Shown here one piece after another: positions 36,611 through 50,600 of a DNA stretch of 64,000 nt; the stretch's first letter is position 1, and every line of letters begins with the position of its first letter. The DNA lies in contig WBMV01000093.1 of the NCBI GenBank assembly GCA_013396655.1, positions 529,885 to 593,884 of the forward strand, in the 5' to 3' direction. This stretch comes from Campylorhamphus procurvoides. Its lineage: Eukaryota; Chordata; Aves; Passeriformes; Dendrocolaptidae. The position numbers and the translations under genes are program-made. Below the pieces are notes generated by a model that was not told the DNA's origin, made no database searches, and saw only the letters and a list, made by a program, of their open reading frames with translations.

Positions 36611-36684
36611 TAGAAACACAGAATGGTTCGGGTTGGAAGTGACTGTACAAATCATCTGGATCCCTCTGCCATCGACAGGGACCC
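36611..36684 (-). mobile_element. CR1 LINE 3' end, short
   Basis: The reversed terminus reads acacagaatggttcgggttg, gaagtgactgtacaaatcat, ctggatccctctgccat. It is a truncated, diverged copy. Confidence 0.88.
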
Positions 36685-37082
36685 CAAACAGCAGCACAAA
36701 GCACGTTTGATCCCAGCAAGTCACACGCTCAGCCTTCACTTCCATCCTGCCACAGACCCCAGTGCAGGCTCTGAACGTGTCCAGGCTCTCACAGAGTCCA
36801 ATGTGTGCACTCAAACAGCTGCTCTGCACAACAAACACCACAGCACGGGCCACGACACTGCTTTGGGGAGATAAAGGAATAAACCCTGGGAATTGGTTCC
36901 CCACCAGCCAGTCCTGTGCCCACCTTTGCTCTGCATCTCCTCGGTTGGCAGGAGGAGGCCGGGGGTGACCGAGGAACATCGGCCTGAGCAAACCCGGAGT
37001 CTGCCACTTGTTACCACAGCGCCAAAACAAGACCCAAATGACTGCCCCGAATTGGCATGCCTTGCCAAAGGCGATCAATCAG

Positions 37083-37196
37083 AGTCACAGAGGGGGTTGG
37101 GTTGGGAGGGGCCTTAAATATCACCTCGTTCACCCCTGCCACGGGCAGGGACACCTTCCATGGGCCCGGGGCACCCTCGGGGCTCCTGTGCCAGGC
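37083..37196 (-). mobile_element. CR1 LINE 3' end, cut at an N
   Basis: It reads gtcacagagggggttgggtt, gggaggggccttaaatatca, cctgccacgggcagggacac. It breaks at the N at 37197 within ctcctgtgccaggc. The interrupted text resumes after the N at 37447, where the same 29 bases are followed by ctgcccaccctgag, the expected CR1 continuation. The element was probably split by assembly. Confidence 0.8.
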
Positions 37197-37685
37197 NGTG
37201 CACAATATGTTGGTGTTAAATGGGGAGGAGGCGGTGTGAAAGAGGAGCAGGATGCACAGAGGGACACGGGGAGGGCACTTGGTGTGTCCGGCTGGAGAGG
37301 AGGACACTGAGGGCAGAGCTCTGCTCTGTGGGGACAGGGACAGCACCCAGGGAAGGGCTGGAGTTGGGGCAGGGCAGGGTTAGGATGATGGATGATGCTC
37401 TGGGGCACAGGGGGTGACTCTTGGGGCTGGTCCTGGGCAGGGCTGGNGGGGCACCCTCGGGGCTCCTGTGCCAGGCCTGCCCACCCTGAGCCCCCCAGCG
37501 CCCCGAGCCGGCCTGCAGAGCTGGGGGGGAGAAAAGGGCGGAAAAGGGAAAATGGAAGGGAANTCTGTGGGGACAGGGACAGCACCCAGGGAAGGGCTGG
37601 AGTTGGGGCAGGGCAGGGTTAGGATGATGGATGATGCTCTGGGGCACAGGGGGTGACTCTTGGGGCTGGTCCTGGGCAGGGCTGG
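37168..37685. repeat. Nested exact duplications bounded by single Ns
   Basis: Segment A, 29 bases, occurs at 37168-37196 and 37448-37476. Segment B, 122 bases, occurs at 37325-37446 and 37564-37685. The Ns lie at 37197, 37447 and 37563, exactly at copy ends. Offsets are 280 and 239, so this is not one simple tandem repeat. It is the pattern expected when overlapping contigs are joined end to end without merging. Confidence 0.9.
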
Positions 37686-37735
37686 TGGTTGGACTCCAGG
37701 ATCCTTGGGGGTCCCTCCCAGCTCAGGAGATTCCC
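37325..37735 (+). mobile_element. CR1 LINE 3' end with assembly-type duplication
   Basis: The plus strand carries a CR1 tail: gatgctctggggcacagggg, gtgactcttggggctggtcc, tggactccaggatccttggg, ggtccctcccagctcagga. The first 122 bases (37325-37446) recur exactly at 37564-37685, and unrelated text sits between two Ns. Only one copy is likely to be real. Confidence 0.75.
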
Positions 37736-39452
37736 TGACAACCAAAGCCAAAGGATGAGAGAGGAGTGTTTTCCCTGCATTACAGGCTGGTTCCAACTAC
37801 AAAAGTCACTACAGAATGTTCCAGCAGAGATTACCTGGTGGCAGAGAAAAGTGGATGCAATTCATCCTACTCAGGGAGTCAACACCAAGGGAGCCAAGTG
37901 CCCCAGCACAGTTATTAGTGGAAAGGCATCCTCCTCCCTGCTCCAAAAGCACACCGAGACCCTGGGAAACTGCTGTCATAAGCACGAGCATGCTTTGTGT
38001 TGATGTAAAAGTGCTAGCAACAATTTCCACAAGAGTTACAAAGCCTTGCCCAAAAATGAAAAATTAGTGTCTTCCAATCATAAACAAAAAGGCCCTTTTA
38101 TCTGTAACATATATATACATATATCTTATTATTTACCTGGTTCCTATTAATTCCTTCTGATGCAAAACCATTCCTGTCAGCACAAAACTTCAATCAGGTC
38201 ATGAAAAAGAGGGTAGTCAAAGCAGTACTTAAAATTGAATACCCTAAACACTGAAGTAAATCAAACATGAAAAATATTGTAAATAATCACAATTCTAGAG
38301 TGTATTGGATGGACAGATATGTCAAATGGCTGACTTCCCCCATTCCCCACATGTGCAAACACAACTATATCTGCTGTCAGCAAAATCTTCCTAAACAACC
38401 ATTGCTTTTTCTTGAAAAGCCTTTCTGCGTAGAAAATGGAGAAAAGGTTGTTCATTTTGCCTAGCAGGCTGTAGAAGTCCCAGTTCAAGGGTGAAAGGAA
38501 GGACGGAGAGAAAATTGCCTTTCCCCACCCATCCAAGTCAAACATTTGAAATGTATTCAAAACAGCCTTTAACTGCAGCTTGGAGGCTGGTACTGCCTCG
38601 TAGTTTATCTCACTCTCCAGATAAGCAGGAACTAAAGGGTAAATCCTCCAGTGGAACACCCCCCTCCCAGCTGCCCTGACCCGGCAGAGCCGCCCTCACC
38701 AGCCCTGTCACTGGACCAAGTGTTTCTCCCTTCCAGCTGCAGCTCCTCACACAGCTCCCCACGCCGTGCTCGGGATGCTCCAGCCCACGCACCCCACGGA
38801 ACCAGGCGAGGAGCTGAAGGAGAGCTGTGAGAAAAATCCGTTCATCTCCACTTCTCTTTGTTTCAGGAGAACCTTCTCGTTTGGTTGTGCTTGGCTCTGA
38901 GTCGCCAGTTTTATCTTGCATTTCACACTTAAGGAAACCCAGCCAGGCCTGCCAAGTACTACAAGGTTTTCTGTCAAAACTTGGACAAGCTGAAAAGTCT
39001 TACATTCTTTTAACCGTAAACCTTAAAGCAACTCAGACTTTATTTTACTCTCAGCTCAAGTTTGAGTGTTCCATGACATGTGGCCAACCTGGCTTGAGCT
39101 TTCTGTTTGAGGTTTCATTATGAAATCCTAATTCCCGAACAGAGTAATTATTACTTTTATTAATAGTATCTGTAGTAAAAGATTATAGGACTTGGAAGAA
39201 CAACTCTGAGTGCAATTTGCTGCCCAACAGACTACATGCAGACCAAAAAGAAGATCAGTCCTTTAGTTCAACATGCAAAAACTGTGTGCTAACAATCAAA
39301 CAAAGGCCTTTGGAGACCGAGCTGCAGGGACCATTCCCTTGGCTGGCTTCAGCATTGCTTGTTATCCCTGTTACACCAAGAGCCTGATGGCAGACACCAA
39401 GTAACTGTAATAGACAGCAGTTTCTGTTCCCAGAAATCACTCGCTCAGCAGG
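37736..39452. other. Intron: unique sequence
   Basis: There is an ATATATACATATAT run at about 38108-38124. A slightly CpG-enriched stretch lies at about 38680-38815. No gene was seen. Confidence 0.55.
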
Positions 39453-39510
39453 ACACACAGTTTAGGTTGGAGGGACCTCGAGGTGACCTCATCCAAGCAA
39501 GGCTGAAGCA
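39453..39510 (-). mobile_element. CR1 LINE 3' end, short
   Basis: It reads cacacagtttaggttggagg, gacctcgaggtgacctcatc, caagcaaggc, matching the reversed CR1 terminus. It is short and degraded. Confidence 0.75.
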
Positions 39511-42500
39511 GGAGAGATCAAGCTGCTCAGGAGAGATGTGGAAGTCTCCAAGGATGCAGATCACAGCCTCTGGACTGAAAGGACCTGCCCCCACAGCACT
39601 CCTGGGTCCTGCCCTCACCAGCTTTGTGTTGTCCTGTGCTCCTCAAGGCTCTTCTGTTGTCACAGTAATGTGAGAGCCAATGTGGAACACGCCACACCAG
39701 TAGGACAGACCACACCTGGCTTGGTACAGATGCCAGATTTGGCAATAGCTCTGGTATCCAATTCCCTTATTTTCTAGTCTGCCCCAAAAGATGATGAAGC
39801 TTTAGAGTCTTAAATACAACACTGAGGAGCTGTGCCACCCTGCAGGCTGGGCAGCACAGGGGGCAGCAACACTCTTGGGGGAGGAATGGCCAATACTTTG
39901 CCCTTGGCCTTGGACTGTGTCAACCCCCCAGCTGGATTTCAGCGGGACTGGTAGCACGAGGAACTGTTACACAGGCTTATTATGGAGCTCAAATGTTTTC
40001 ATTAACATAAACGAGCAGAAGTTAGGTTAATAATCTGAACACACTGACAGATGTTCAACAAACACTTGGCATTGCTGTAGCCAGAACAAGAAAGAACTCA
40101 GTATTCTCTTGGAACAGCCTGCAGAACAACACAGCACGAAGCAGCACCGCTCTGGTACCAGGTCAGACACATGGATATGCAGAAAGCCAGGCTCCCTCCC
40201 AGGGCCAGGACAGACCAGGACACAATTCAGCCCCATGTGCAGACCTGAACATTTTGCAACTCATTACAGAAGAAAAGATGTTAGTTCCAGTGCAAGGCAA
40301 CAGTACAACAGTGGGGGTGAGGCTGTTTCTGCTGCCAGGGAAGGGGAGACCCCACTGCTTTACATTAGAGGGAAAAAAAATTAAGATATCTCTTGATTTT
40401 TTTCCTTAAATTCACATTCTGTTCAAGTTCAATCCAAGTGCAAGTTCTGAATGCACCGAAGGGCTCCAACTGCCCTCAAAATGTCATTATTCTATGAAGT
40501 CACAGGATCGGTAAAAATGATGAATTTTGGGGGGAACTGTGACATGAAGGAATTGTGGTCAGATAAAGCTAAAAATTACTAAACTCTGATTGAACAGTTA
40601 ATAAAAAAGCTCCAGGAACACCATGTGTGAGAAGCTGCATCAGGAGCAGGGAGCTGGGCATGGCTGGGCTGGGCTGGGCAGCACCATCATTACTGGGGGT
40701 TCCTACAGTTTTAGGTAGGTTTGGGTACCTGTGTTGGAAAGCTTCAAGTGAATACACTGGCTTGGGCTTTTTAACGTGTTAACACGACTCACAAGTGTAA
40801 GGGAAATAGTATGATCTAAAGCTTGTAAATGAGCTACAATCTTGGAGGAGCTAAAGATTAGATTGACCTATGTTGCATCACTTTACAAGTTAAATATTTT
40901 TCTTAAAGTGCTAATCCAATCCAAACAAGGGTTTGAGTCTAAATTAAACAAACTCCACTTTTATTGGTATTAACAAAAATATGCAATGCTAATTTCAGCA
41001 GGCAGGCACTAACAAGAGCAGCTATACAGGCTGTGCTTTCTCCGGGGCAAAGGAGGAAGGACATTAACTTCAATTTCCTTTTTTCCAAGCAAAATGCATT
41101 ATACTACAAAATCCACAGCAAGGCTTGTTAAAGCAAACAAACAAACAAATCCCTGAAAACAACAACAAACAAACCCCCAAATTTCCTACACATCCATGCT
41201 TTTAAAAAGTCTTAAAAAAACTCAACTTTCATTGCATCTCCACTTGTGATTCAATTTGCTGTCAGAGGTCACGAGCTAAAATATACAGTTTACGCTAAAA
41301 GCAGGAAGCAGGGTAAGTAATTGAATAACATCAGGAAATGGAAGAATACTGCCATTTTCCTAATGGATATAGTACAAGGTTTACTCTCTCCAAATTGAAT
41401 TCTAGGAGCTCCTGTAGTAAGGGGTTTATTTTTCTTCAGCTTGAATTTTAGCCTACGAGGTTTAAAGAGAAATCCTCGTGCAATCAAAAGGACAAAATAC
41501 CACAGCAGCTTTATTTTCTAACAGACAAAGATGATCATTTCTGCAGGAAAGAGAAACCCCCCATCAACAGTGTCTGAAAACAGAGCTGGCATAGCAGGTT
41601 GGCTGCTTAATATACATGGGATGGAAATAATTCTACTAAATCAGACCTCTGAATTATTCATGAAAAACAGATTTTCATGATTTAAATTAGAAAGACTTAA
41701 AATTACAAGCCTTGCATTGCCATTGATAGGTAAGATCTCTTTCCTCCCATGCAGTGTTACAGTCTCATACAGTTTCACTCCTGGAAATGCTTTATGATCA
41801 CTCTAAAATAGTACAAAAATTTCATGACATTTACTCCTTCTGGAAACAACACACCCTCTGGTCCTTGCTTTAGACCAGTAATGGCTCACCAGTAATGGTT
41901 ATATCAAAATATATCATTATGATAATGAATAAAGTTTGAGGGGGTCATTTTCAGTATTTATTGCATATTAAAGCACAGGTTCATTTAAAACACTGAAAGC
42001 ACAAGCCTTAGTATTGCAAATAAACTCTTTCCATCATGGCAAGCCCTGCCGTTCTTACAGGAAACACCAGACCACAAATCTGACTTCAGATCTTTCCAAA
42101 GCATTTTGCAATGATACACAATTCAGCTTCCCTCTGTGGGCTGTTATTAATTTATAAATACTAAGCCACTAATAAGCTAAAGGTTTGCATTGCTTCCTGG
42201 AGCTGCTCCCCAGTCGTTCGGCACAAACTGCAGTCACCTGCAATGGCTACAGCACTGTGTGGCACAGATTATTAACATTCATTGATCACACAGGTACTGA
42301 GCCCTTCCTCTGAAGATCTCCAGATATTGCACAAATTCTCCAATTAAACCTTTATGCCTTGATTAGGAATTGCTGGACAAGTTCTTTATGATCAAACACA
42401 CCTTCCATACAGGATGAACGTGGGGACATGAGGCTGGGGCTTGGCAGAGAGCACAGCAGGTCCTGGTCCCCAGTTCCCCCCAGCGTCACGTCTGGACATC

Positions 42501-45500
42501 GAGTGCCTGACTAGGACCTGAGCAGGGGGCAGTTCATTCAGAAACAACTCGAGGTTCTTCCACACTGAAAGAGTATTTGTATAAATGCCCAAACTGAGCT
42601 ACAGCTGAAATGTTAATGCACCAAGTGCAGTAAGCGCAGCTCGGGCTGGCCCCGGTGCCCAGCAGGACAGCTGGAGCAGCTGGGATGAGCCAGCACCCAA
42701 AGGGCTCCTGAGTTCAGCTTCTGGGGCTGAGGCAAAGTCCCTGTTTCTCCAATCCTTTCCTTTGGCACCAGAGATATTGAAACTCACTCCTTTTACAGTG
42801 AGGAAGATCAGTCCTCAGCACATTGTTCTGTATCATCAAGAGAAGTGAAGACAACTAATACCTAATCTTGCAAACTGAGAGCAGCAAGTCACCCAAATAT
42901 AGCTTTTATTTGACAACACAACAGTAAGTCATCAGTATCCTGTCATTTCCTTCTTCAGAACCAAAGCACAGAGCACTTGTCTGGATATTAATTTATTTTC
43001 TTAAACATAGGAGCTATTTTCCTTCACCTAGCAAGCCCTATTGAACAGGTTCTATAATTAACATCAAAGCAATTTGAATGCTGCTTGACTTGCTAAAAGC
43101 TGGTAAACAAGCAGGAAGCAATAAGGTGCTTTACAAGAAAAGAACATGTGTTTGGGGGAGGGGAGACCATAAAACATTACATAGATTGATTAGTAATTTT
43201 AACAGAATATCCATTTTTATTAACCCTCTGCCTGCCTTGGGCACTTGATTTTATTCTTAGCTAAAAAGGTAGGAGATTTTTTTGTTCAACTAGATCAGAG
43301 TAAAACCTGTTTAGAAGGAAATCATGAGTATAGCTGGCAAAAATAAAAGTACTATGGAGAAAGTTCATATACCAAAGGTCCTATGGCTAAGACAAAATGC
43401 ACCTGCTTTGCGACTGAAATATTATTATTATTAAAATATTTAGAAAAAGCCAACCTGAAATCTCAAAGAAAAAGTGCCAAACATCAGCTTCCAGTTGTAC
43501 ACCCACTCTCAGCTGTCCTATTTGTATTGATTTGAGGACTTGAGCCTGGGCTCAGGGTTAGCAGGGCCACCAGGGCTTCGGCTTGACAGCATTTGATGAG
43601 CAAACTTGGGAGTCTTTTCTCTCATTTCTCTGTTGATGCAGAAAAGAGTTGTGTGAGAGGGAACTCAATTCTTCTTTAAGCCTGTGGGTTTCTACATCTA
43701 TTTGTAACTCCACTACCTGGGGAGGCCAAGGGGCACACAGGAACCTCGAGGTCAGTGATTCAGCTCTTTTCTGTCAGACTTTAATGGCATTTAGCTTTTT
43801 ATTTTTTTGTGGCCTAAATCAACTTGTGCCTGCACACCAATTATTTTCCTTCTTCCTTCTCCCACAATTTCTTGCAGGATCTCACTAGGCTTTAGCTTGA
43901 AAGCTTAACTTCCTGCACTAGTTTACACCTCTGTCATATTTTGTCAAACTGTTCCTTTACCTTAAATTGATCTGATGTCTGAGGATGTTCACACATGGAC
44001 AGATGTAGAAAGACTAACATCCTACTCCTGCATCTTTGTGTTGCTGGACTTCAGAGAGCAGAGTATTCTGGTGTCTTCCATACCAGGAGGAACTGTGATT
44101 AAACTGTAATAGCAATTCTTCTTTAGTTGGAGAAAGTGAAGAATTCCATTTTCTTGAAAACATCTGGACAGGCTCATGCACCCTCCTGAGTAAGGGGGGA
44201 CTCTTCAAGGAAGTCCATTCACAACAGAATGATTTATTCCAATAGTCTTCCCACAGCTGATCCAATACAGACAGATAAATCTGAAACTGATCTTACACTG
44301 ACTATTAAAAAATGGGGCACACCAGGAGTAGGTATTTTGTCCTGACCTGTATAGTGTTGCCAATATTAGGGACAAACTTCCAACAGCACTGGAAATGCAA
44401 ATCCACAAAAGTTTTTGCAGTCAACCTTCTATAAAAATATTTGTTCTCTTTTAGCAATGACAACTTTTTCTTAAGGGTAACTCTTCCATTTTTGCTCATA
44501 GAACTCATTGTATTTTAATATTGAGTGGAGAAAATTGTTCAAGGGAAAGATGAGAACAAAAGAAGTTTGTTCCTGTTTTAGCAGTCGTGGCCTTACACAG
44601 CAATGGCCACACCGTGTTATTCAATTCCCTTCAATTCAAAATATCCCTTGGAATTATTCAAGAGTACAGCAAGCTCAGCGAAAAAAATACTATGGCTTGT
44701 TTTTGCTGATAACAAAGGAGGCTTTGCTAGTGCACAGAGATCATACACTGCTGATAACGGGTTAAACATAGGAAATGGGGACTTAGATTTCAAAGTTTGT
44801 TCCATTTCAGTGCGTTTGGGCACAAATTAAAAATGCCTTGATTTTAAAGAATTGTGAAACCCCATAGAGAACAATCTCCTCAGGGTTGAGGAAGATCATC
44901 AGTACTTTTGCTGAGCTTTACACACAGGCCATTTTTGGTCCAAATGAAATAAATAGCAGAAGCTTTAGCACTGCACACTGCTCCTTGCAGCAACGCTGTG
45001 CCACTTCTGGGGACATGGCCAGAGCCTCCCCTCCTCAGGCACTGCCAGGCTAAATCCAGCAAGGCTCAAAAACTCCACCGTGGCATCCCAGAGCCCTGCA
45101 GAGCACGAGAGCAATCGTGTCAGCTCAGTCCTGGAGCTCCACAGGGCTTTACCATCCACTGCCATTCCCGCTGCCCTTGGATTCCCACTTTGGACAAATC
45201 TCAGCCCAAAAGTAGCTGTTCAGAGCCAGGACAGTCACAGCCTCCCTCCTCAGCAGAGGGGCTGCAATGAGCTGGAACAGCAGGAGTCCTGCCTTTAGTC
45301 TACTCAGAGACAGGAAAACAGCTTACCCAGTTCAAGGAATTGCTTCCCCTTGGAAAGGCTGAACGAGGGAGCCTTGCACACTCCTGGGTAAGGGAACAGT
45401 TCCTCTGAGCGCTGTTCACTGACACTTTAAAAGCATCTCCACATATTTCTCAAGCCTCTGGTCTCTATCTGTGCCCAAGCCCATGGAGTTACAGCACTCA

Positions 45501-47499
45501 GGGGCTGGACCCAAGGTTGCAAAAGCCTAACCAAGAGTTAAAGCATCAGCAGGAGGCTGACACGCTCCCGAGGCTGCTCTCCTGCTCCCATGGCCCTTCC
45601 ATGTCCTCTCTGTGCCCACCCTGCACCAGACTCTGCTCCCACCACCAAGCCCTGCCCACGAAGATGCTGCAAACCCACCCCTGGGCTTGGGTGCTACAGC
45701 CACATCAAAGTCCACCCTCCCACACCTCCTGCCCTGGACAATACTGAGTTTTTGGAGGAGAAAAGAAGATTCAAGCAACGCAGCTTCAGCACTCCAATTC
45801 TGCATAACAAATCTGAGGATGAACTTCTGTGCTTCCAATTAATCCATGGGCAAACCTATAGGTTAGAAGTCTCGGCCTAAATTTATTTCTAGAATACAAA
45901 AAAAAATTAAAAAGTTCTGGATGATTTCTCTTTTTTAATTCAAAATGGTCACTTTATTATACTGTCTTACACCACTTAAGCTAGAGTTTAATTTATCTCT
46001 AGCAGAGTCAGTCAAAATTATTTTTTTGTTTAATTCCTTACTGGTAACATGCATGGAAACTTTTAAGACAGCAATTGATTGCATTGCACATTTAAAATAT
46101 GGTTCACTTCCCGGCACCTTTGACAATCATTTAAGTTTTCAATTAAAGTGGGGTGCCAACATTAAAAGAAAAAAGATAATCCTGAGAGACAATAACTGCT
46201 CTGTGCACAAGAATATTTTTTTTTTAACTAAAATTCTCAAGACATCTAATTGATTAATATAACTAGGGTAACCCAAAAGCCACAGTTTCTAATCTCCTTT
46301 TTTCAGGTTGGAATCTGCTGGGAGTTTGTGTCACACTGGCTGAAGTGGGTGGGTGGTGCCAACAGGGGCACCTTCTCCCAGCAGCACTACCTGCCCAGGT
46401 AACAGGGTGGTGACATCTGTGGCAACTCCATCTCACAGCTGAGTGAACTGGAGCCAAAAGACAAGTGAGATGCAGCAGGGCAGAGAACAAAGAGTGGCAA
46501 CATTTGCCTTAGAAACAAAAACATGCCAACATTGCTCATTTCTTTGCAAGGCTGATCACACACAACACAACACAATAGCGACAGAGGAGGCACAGACACC
46601 CTTCCTCTGCCACAGTGCAGGGACCATCAGCTCACACCATGGGGATATTAACATGCCAGCATTTATTCCTCTTTCCAGATATGACCGAAGTGCTTCCATG
46701 CCCTTCCTTGGCTGTACAAGCTCTACCACCTAGAAGTGACACTACCACAATAATCACACCATGTCAGGTGTTAATGCTTATTCTGAGTCCTGGTTAAGGG
46801 ACAATCCCCACTGCCCAACAGCTGATATTTTAGCCAGAGTGGGCCAACACCAGCCTATAACCAAGTTTCAGGCCTATATTCTTCTGCATCTACAGCTGGG
46901 GGACTCTGTGCCTGGAGCTACAGCAGGCTCCAAGCTGGGTGGCTGGTGCAGCAGCACAGGCAGGATCAGACCAGGAGACACTGTAAAACAATTATCATGG
47001 TACTGGGTCTAAGATACAGCATTTTCTACTTCAGCATCAATAAACAATACCTGGATACAGTTCCTCGTGCCTTTGAGCACATACACTCACTCACAGGACA
47101 GGGGCATGGCAAAACCAAGGCCCTTTTCTTCCAACCTCATCAGCCCTGCAAGGGAAGCTCTCCATGGAGAAGCCATTTTGAGTCCATGGGATTTCCCAAT
47201 ATGCATTTTTGAGCCATCCAGCAGGGATAACACCCTTAGTAATCGATTTGACTCATGATTCCTATTTCAAACACAGGCTCATACCCAGACAAAAAAAGCA
47301 CACTGTACACGGCAATATATACAGAACAATAACATTGCCAGATGGCACAATACTGAACAGAATTAATTTCACACATGATGTTTTCAAGGTGTTAAAATAT
47401 GTCACAGCTTCTGCTAATAAAACATCTTCCTTTTCCCTCCTCCTTTTAAGAAAACACTCTGTTCCCACCAGCCTGTATTTTACCTTATGTGTGTTTCCA
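39511..47499. other. Intron: unique sequence
   Basis: Short GGGCT repeats lie at about 40663-40679, and a duplicated ACCAGTAATGG at 41875 and 41889. The rest is ordinary AT-rich intron without a gene. Confidence 0.55.
41131..41176. repeat. (CAAA)n / (AAC)n low-complexity tract
   Basis: AAAGCAAACAAACAAACAAA is followed after a short spacer by AACAACAACAAACAAAC. A similar CCAAAAC-rich tract lies at 9298-9342. Confidence 0.85.
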
Positions 47500-47680
47500 C
47501 TCCTGATAAGGGCAGCTGATTGCTTGCAAACCTAATTACAGTCAAATGAAAGTCTTTCAGAACCATCATTAGCAATTAGGACCCGCTGGATTCGCAGTGT
47601 ATCATTTAGAGAGGTATAATTCAATAGCTTATTGAAAAATTGCAGGTGAAACTGGTGATTATAAGCGGGGGAAACGCCTG
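47500..47680. promoter_or_regulatory. Homeodomain-rich candidate conserved element
   Basis: This unique AT-rich block contains CAGCTG (E-box), CTAATTACAG, ATTAGCAATTAGG, a long run of non-repetitive text and no CR1 sequence. AUTS2 introns are known to hold many conserved non-coding enhancers. Whether this is one needs alignment with other vertebrates. Confidence 0.3.
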
Positions 47681-50600
47681 TGGCACGTCAGTGCAGGCAG
47701 AGCTCGGTGAAGTGGCAGCTCTCCCGTGCACTGATCAATGGCTGCAGGTGTCTCTCCAGAGCACAGCCTGCCTCCCTCGTGGCTCTGGAGTTCACGTGGT
47801 GTGCCTGGTTTTGTTGTGTTCTCATGGAACCCAAAGGGGCTGTCAAGGAGCTGGTTAAGCCTGGGGGGTGTGCGGTGTGGAACAGAGGGCACACCGAGCC
47901 ATGCATCAGTTTTCAGTCCTTCCTGCAGAGAACAACAATCTCTTCTGTGCCCACTGAGCTCAGTTCTGTATTACCAGGGCCCAGAAGTTGTTTGGATGCT
48001 TTTGAGCAGCTGGGTGCCTTTACAGCTGACACACTGGATACGGTGACTGCAGGTTAAGTGCAGCTGGAGAGTTCTGTGGCCTCTGATCAGAGGAGAACAG
48101 CACTCGAGAATCACAAAATGCTTGTAATTCAAGCACTGTTTGTCACCAGCAGTAATTTCCAAGAAGGAAATGAGAGGGGCAGCTGAAGAGCAGCCCAGCC
48201 TTCAGCACAGCCTCTCCCACACACAGAAACCCACATACAGTGCCTGTGTGACAATAAAGTACAGGGCCCTTCCAAGGATGAAACTGCCCATGGGCCAGCA
48301 CGAAGCACTCAGTGCTGCACAGCACCTTGGCACACTGAGCTGGACATCAGCAGAGACAGACCATGTTCATTCACACAAGAGGTCCCCTCTCTGGGCATAT
48401 CCTTACACACACCCCCCCCTTGTGTAACATTTACCCCTCAAAAACCCCCACAGAGACCCACTGCTTCACTCCTTCCCCTCTTCCATCTTACAAATCCTCA
48501 AAGCCCAGACCTACCCATCTCCCTTTATCTTCTCCTCCTGTGTAACTACACCCACTCACGCTGTGATGTAACCTCAAAGCACAGTTACCTGGATATGGCC
48601 CTTTCTACTCTTTCAGAATAAACTGATTTTTTCATAATTTCATAGTTTATTTTTGCAATTCAATGTTAAGTTTAAGATGGTAGATTAAGCAACAATGCCT
48701 TGGGTGACACAACACCAACACTGAGCACACACGGTTCCATTACATTAGTGGCCTCTGCAAGTCCTGTTGCTGGTCACACTTGCTGTGGGTGCCTCCAAAC
48801 TTTTGGCAACACTTGCACAGAATCAAACCACGCTGTGTAGGCTGCAACACAAGCACCAAATCCAAAATCCAGTCATTTCAAAGTGGTTGCACCGGTACTT
48901 TGAAATTGGGAAAAAAACCCCAACATTAACACACCAAACAACTTCTCTCTTTACAGATAGAATGGAACAATTATCTCCATTTCCACCAATGCATGGCCGT
49001 GTATCCCTGCTGACCTGATTGGAGCTACTCCCAAGGCACACGACTTTGTCCCACACTCTGTGAGTTGGCAGCAATGTTTCCCATCGCTTCATACAAAGCC
49101 AGACCATCCCCAACACCCCTGCACGGCTTCCAAAACCCCTCTGTTGTCCTGCATGAGCTACTTCGTGGCCCGGGCTCTTTCCTCATCTTCGGAAGTTTTA
49201 CAGTCACCAAATTCCTCTGGCTGCCAGTAAAGCAATCCCAAATCCCAGCAGCCATGTACAAGGAGAGTCGAGCCTTTATCACTCACTGTGGGTGCATGCA
49301 TGCTGTAGGCAGGATTTCCAAGGTGTCTGACCTCACACTGCACAAATTCATACTCCTTTTTACCCTTGCACAGAGCTCCAAGTAGGAAGTCAAAGAAATG
49401 AAACAGTTCTCCATGGCTGTCTATAATACTTGGAGCTGCTATGGCACTCCCAAAGCCCACCCACAATTTCATTTTCAATTAGCAGCTCTTGGAAAAGCAG
49501 TAATGAAAGCAGTTGCTAAAGAGCACTCAGATGTCATTGAGAGACTGCAAACCCAAACTGTAAATAGCACATTGTAAATCGCCTGTCACCACAGTCAGCT
49601 CTCCCTGGGATCACACTGCCGGTGACAATCGAACCCATCTGCTCCCCTCCCGACCAGTGTCACCACAACCCAGGCAGCAAACACCCATCTGCCCTGCTCC
49701 CATTACCTGCCATGCAAAGGCCATGCTGGCTGTAGGTGTGACTGAACACCCATCACACAGTGGTCATGTCACCCTCCACACTGCAGGGGTGATGCACCTC
49801 TGCACCAGGGGACAAGGGTGCTGTCCTTACACCCACAGCACAATTCATGATGGGATGCTCACATGTGGGGATGGCAGGGGACAACGATGGCCATCCAAAG
49901 CACTCTCAAATTTAAGATGTATAGATTCGGGGTGAGACTGCCAAGGGGATTGTGGACTTAATGAGGAATGAATGTCTACAATGCTTCCCTCCCTCTCCTT
50001 TAATTGATTCATGTAATGCACTACGAGGTGCAAGCTAATAGTTTATAATGCTTGTAGCTGATGGCTGCCAGAATCAGCAGGGTATCTCTTTCTGCTTCCC
50101 ATTTTGCCTTTATCTCATTAAAATTTACCTCTTAATTCATCTCTCCATCCTGAGTTTCCTTCCCTTTATTCACCACCCGCCCTGTATTTATTACCATTTG
50201 TCTCCTTCCCTGCTGTATCTGGGATTGGGATTTGATATTCTGCAAGTGTCTTTGGGCTCAGGTGGTGAAGGCAGAGCCTGGCAGGAGCTGGGCTCTCACA
50301 GACACAGCCAGCTCAGACACCCCTTGCCCAGCAGGCAGGTTGCTGCTTTAGAAGCATTTCCAGAGATGAACCTTTCCTGCAAGAAGACACAAGAATCTCC
50401 CAGCAGATGAACAAAACAATGAAGGAAATGGTGGAGGTAACAAATGTCTTCTGCTCTTTCCAAAACACACACCCACTGAACAAAGAGAAATGATCCTTCC
50501 CTTTCCATTATCAAAATACTCTCAACACTCCTCCTCTGAAAACTCATTGTTTCCTGGCGTGCCCCACTGTGCTCGGACCTCAAGGAATAAAAGCTCATTA

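Noticed and set aside
36479..37078. 199-codon minus-strand open frame
   Set aside because: It runs through a CR1 tail (36611-36684) and GC-rich sequence. No recognisable protein was found.
47209..47535. 108-codon plus-strand open frame with protein-like text
   Set aside because: It is read antisense to AUTS2, has no family resemblance, begins mid-intron without promoter features, and overlaps the flank of a candidate regulatory block.
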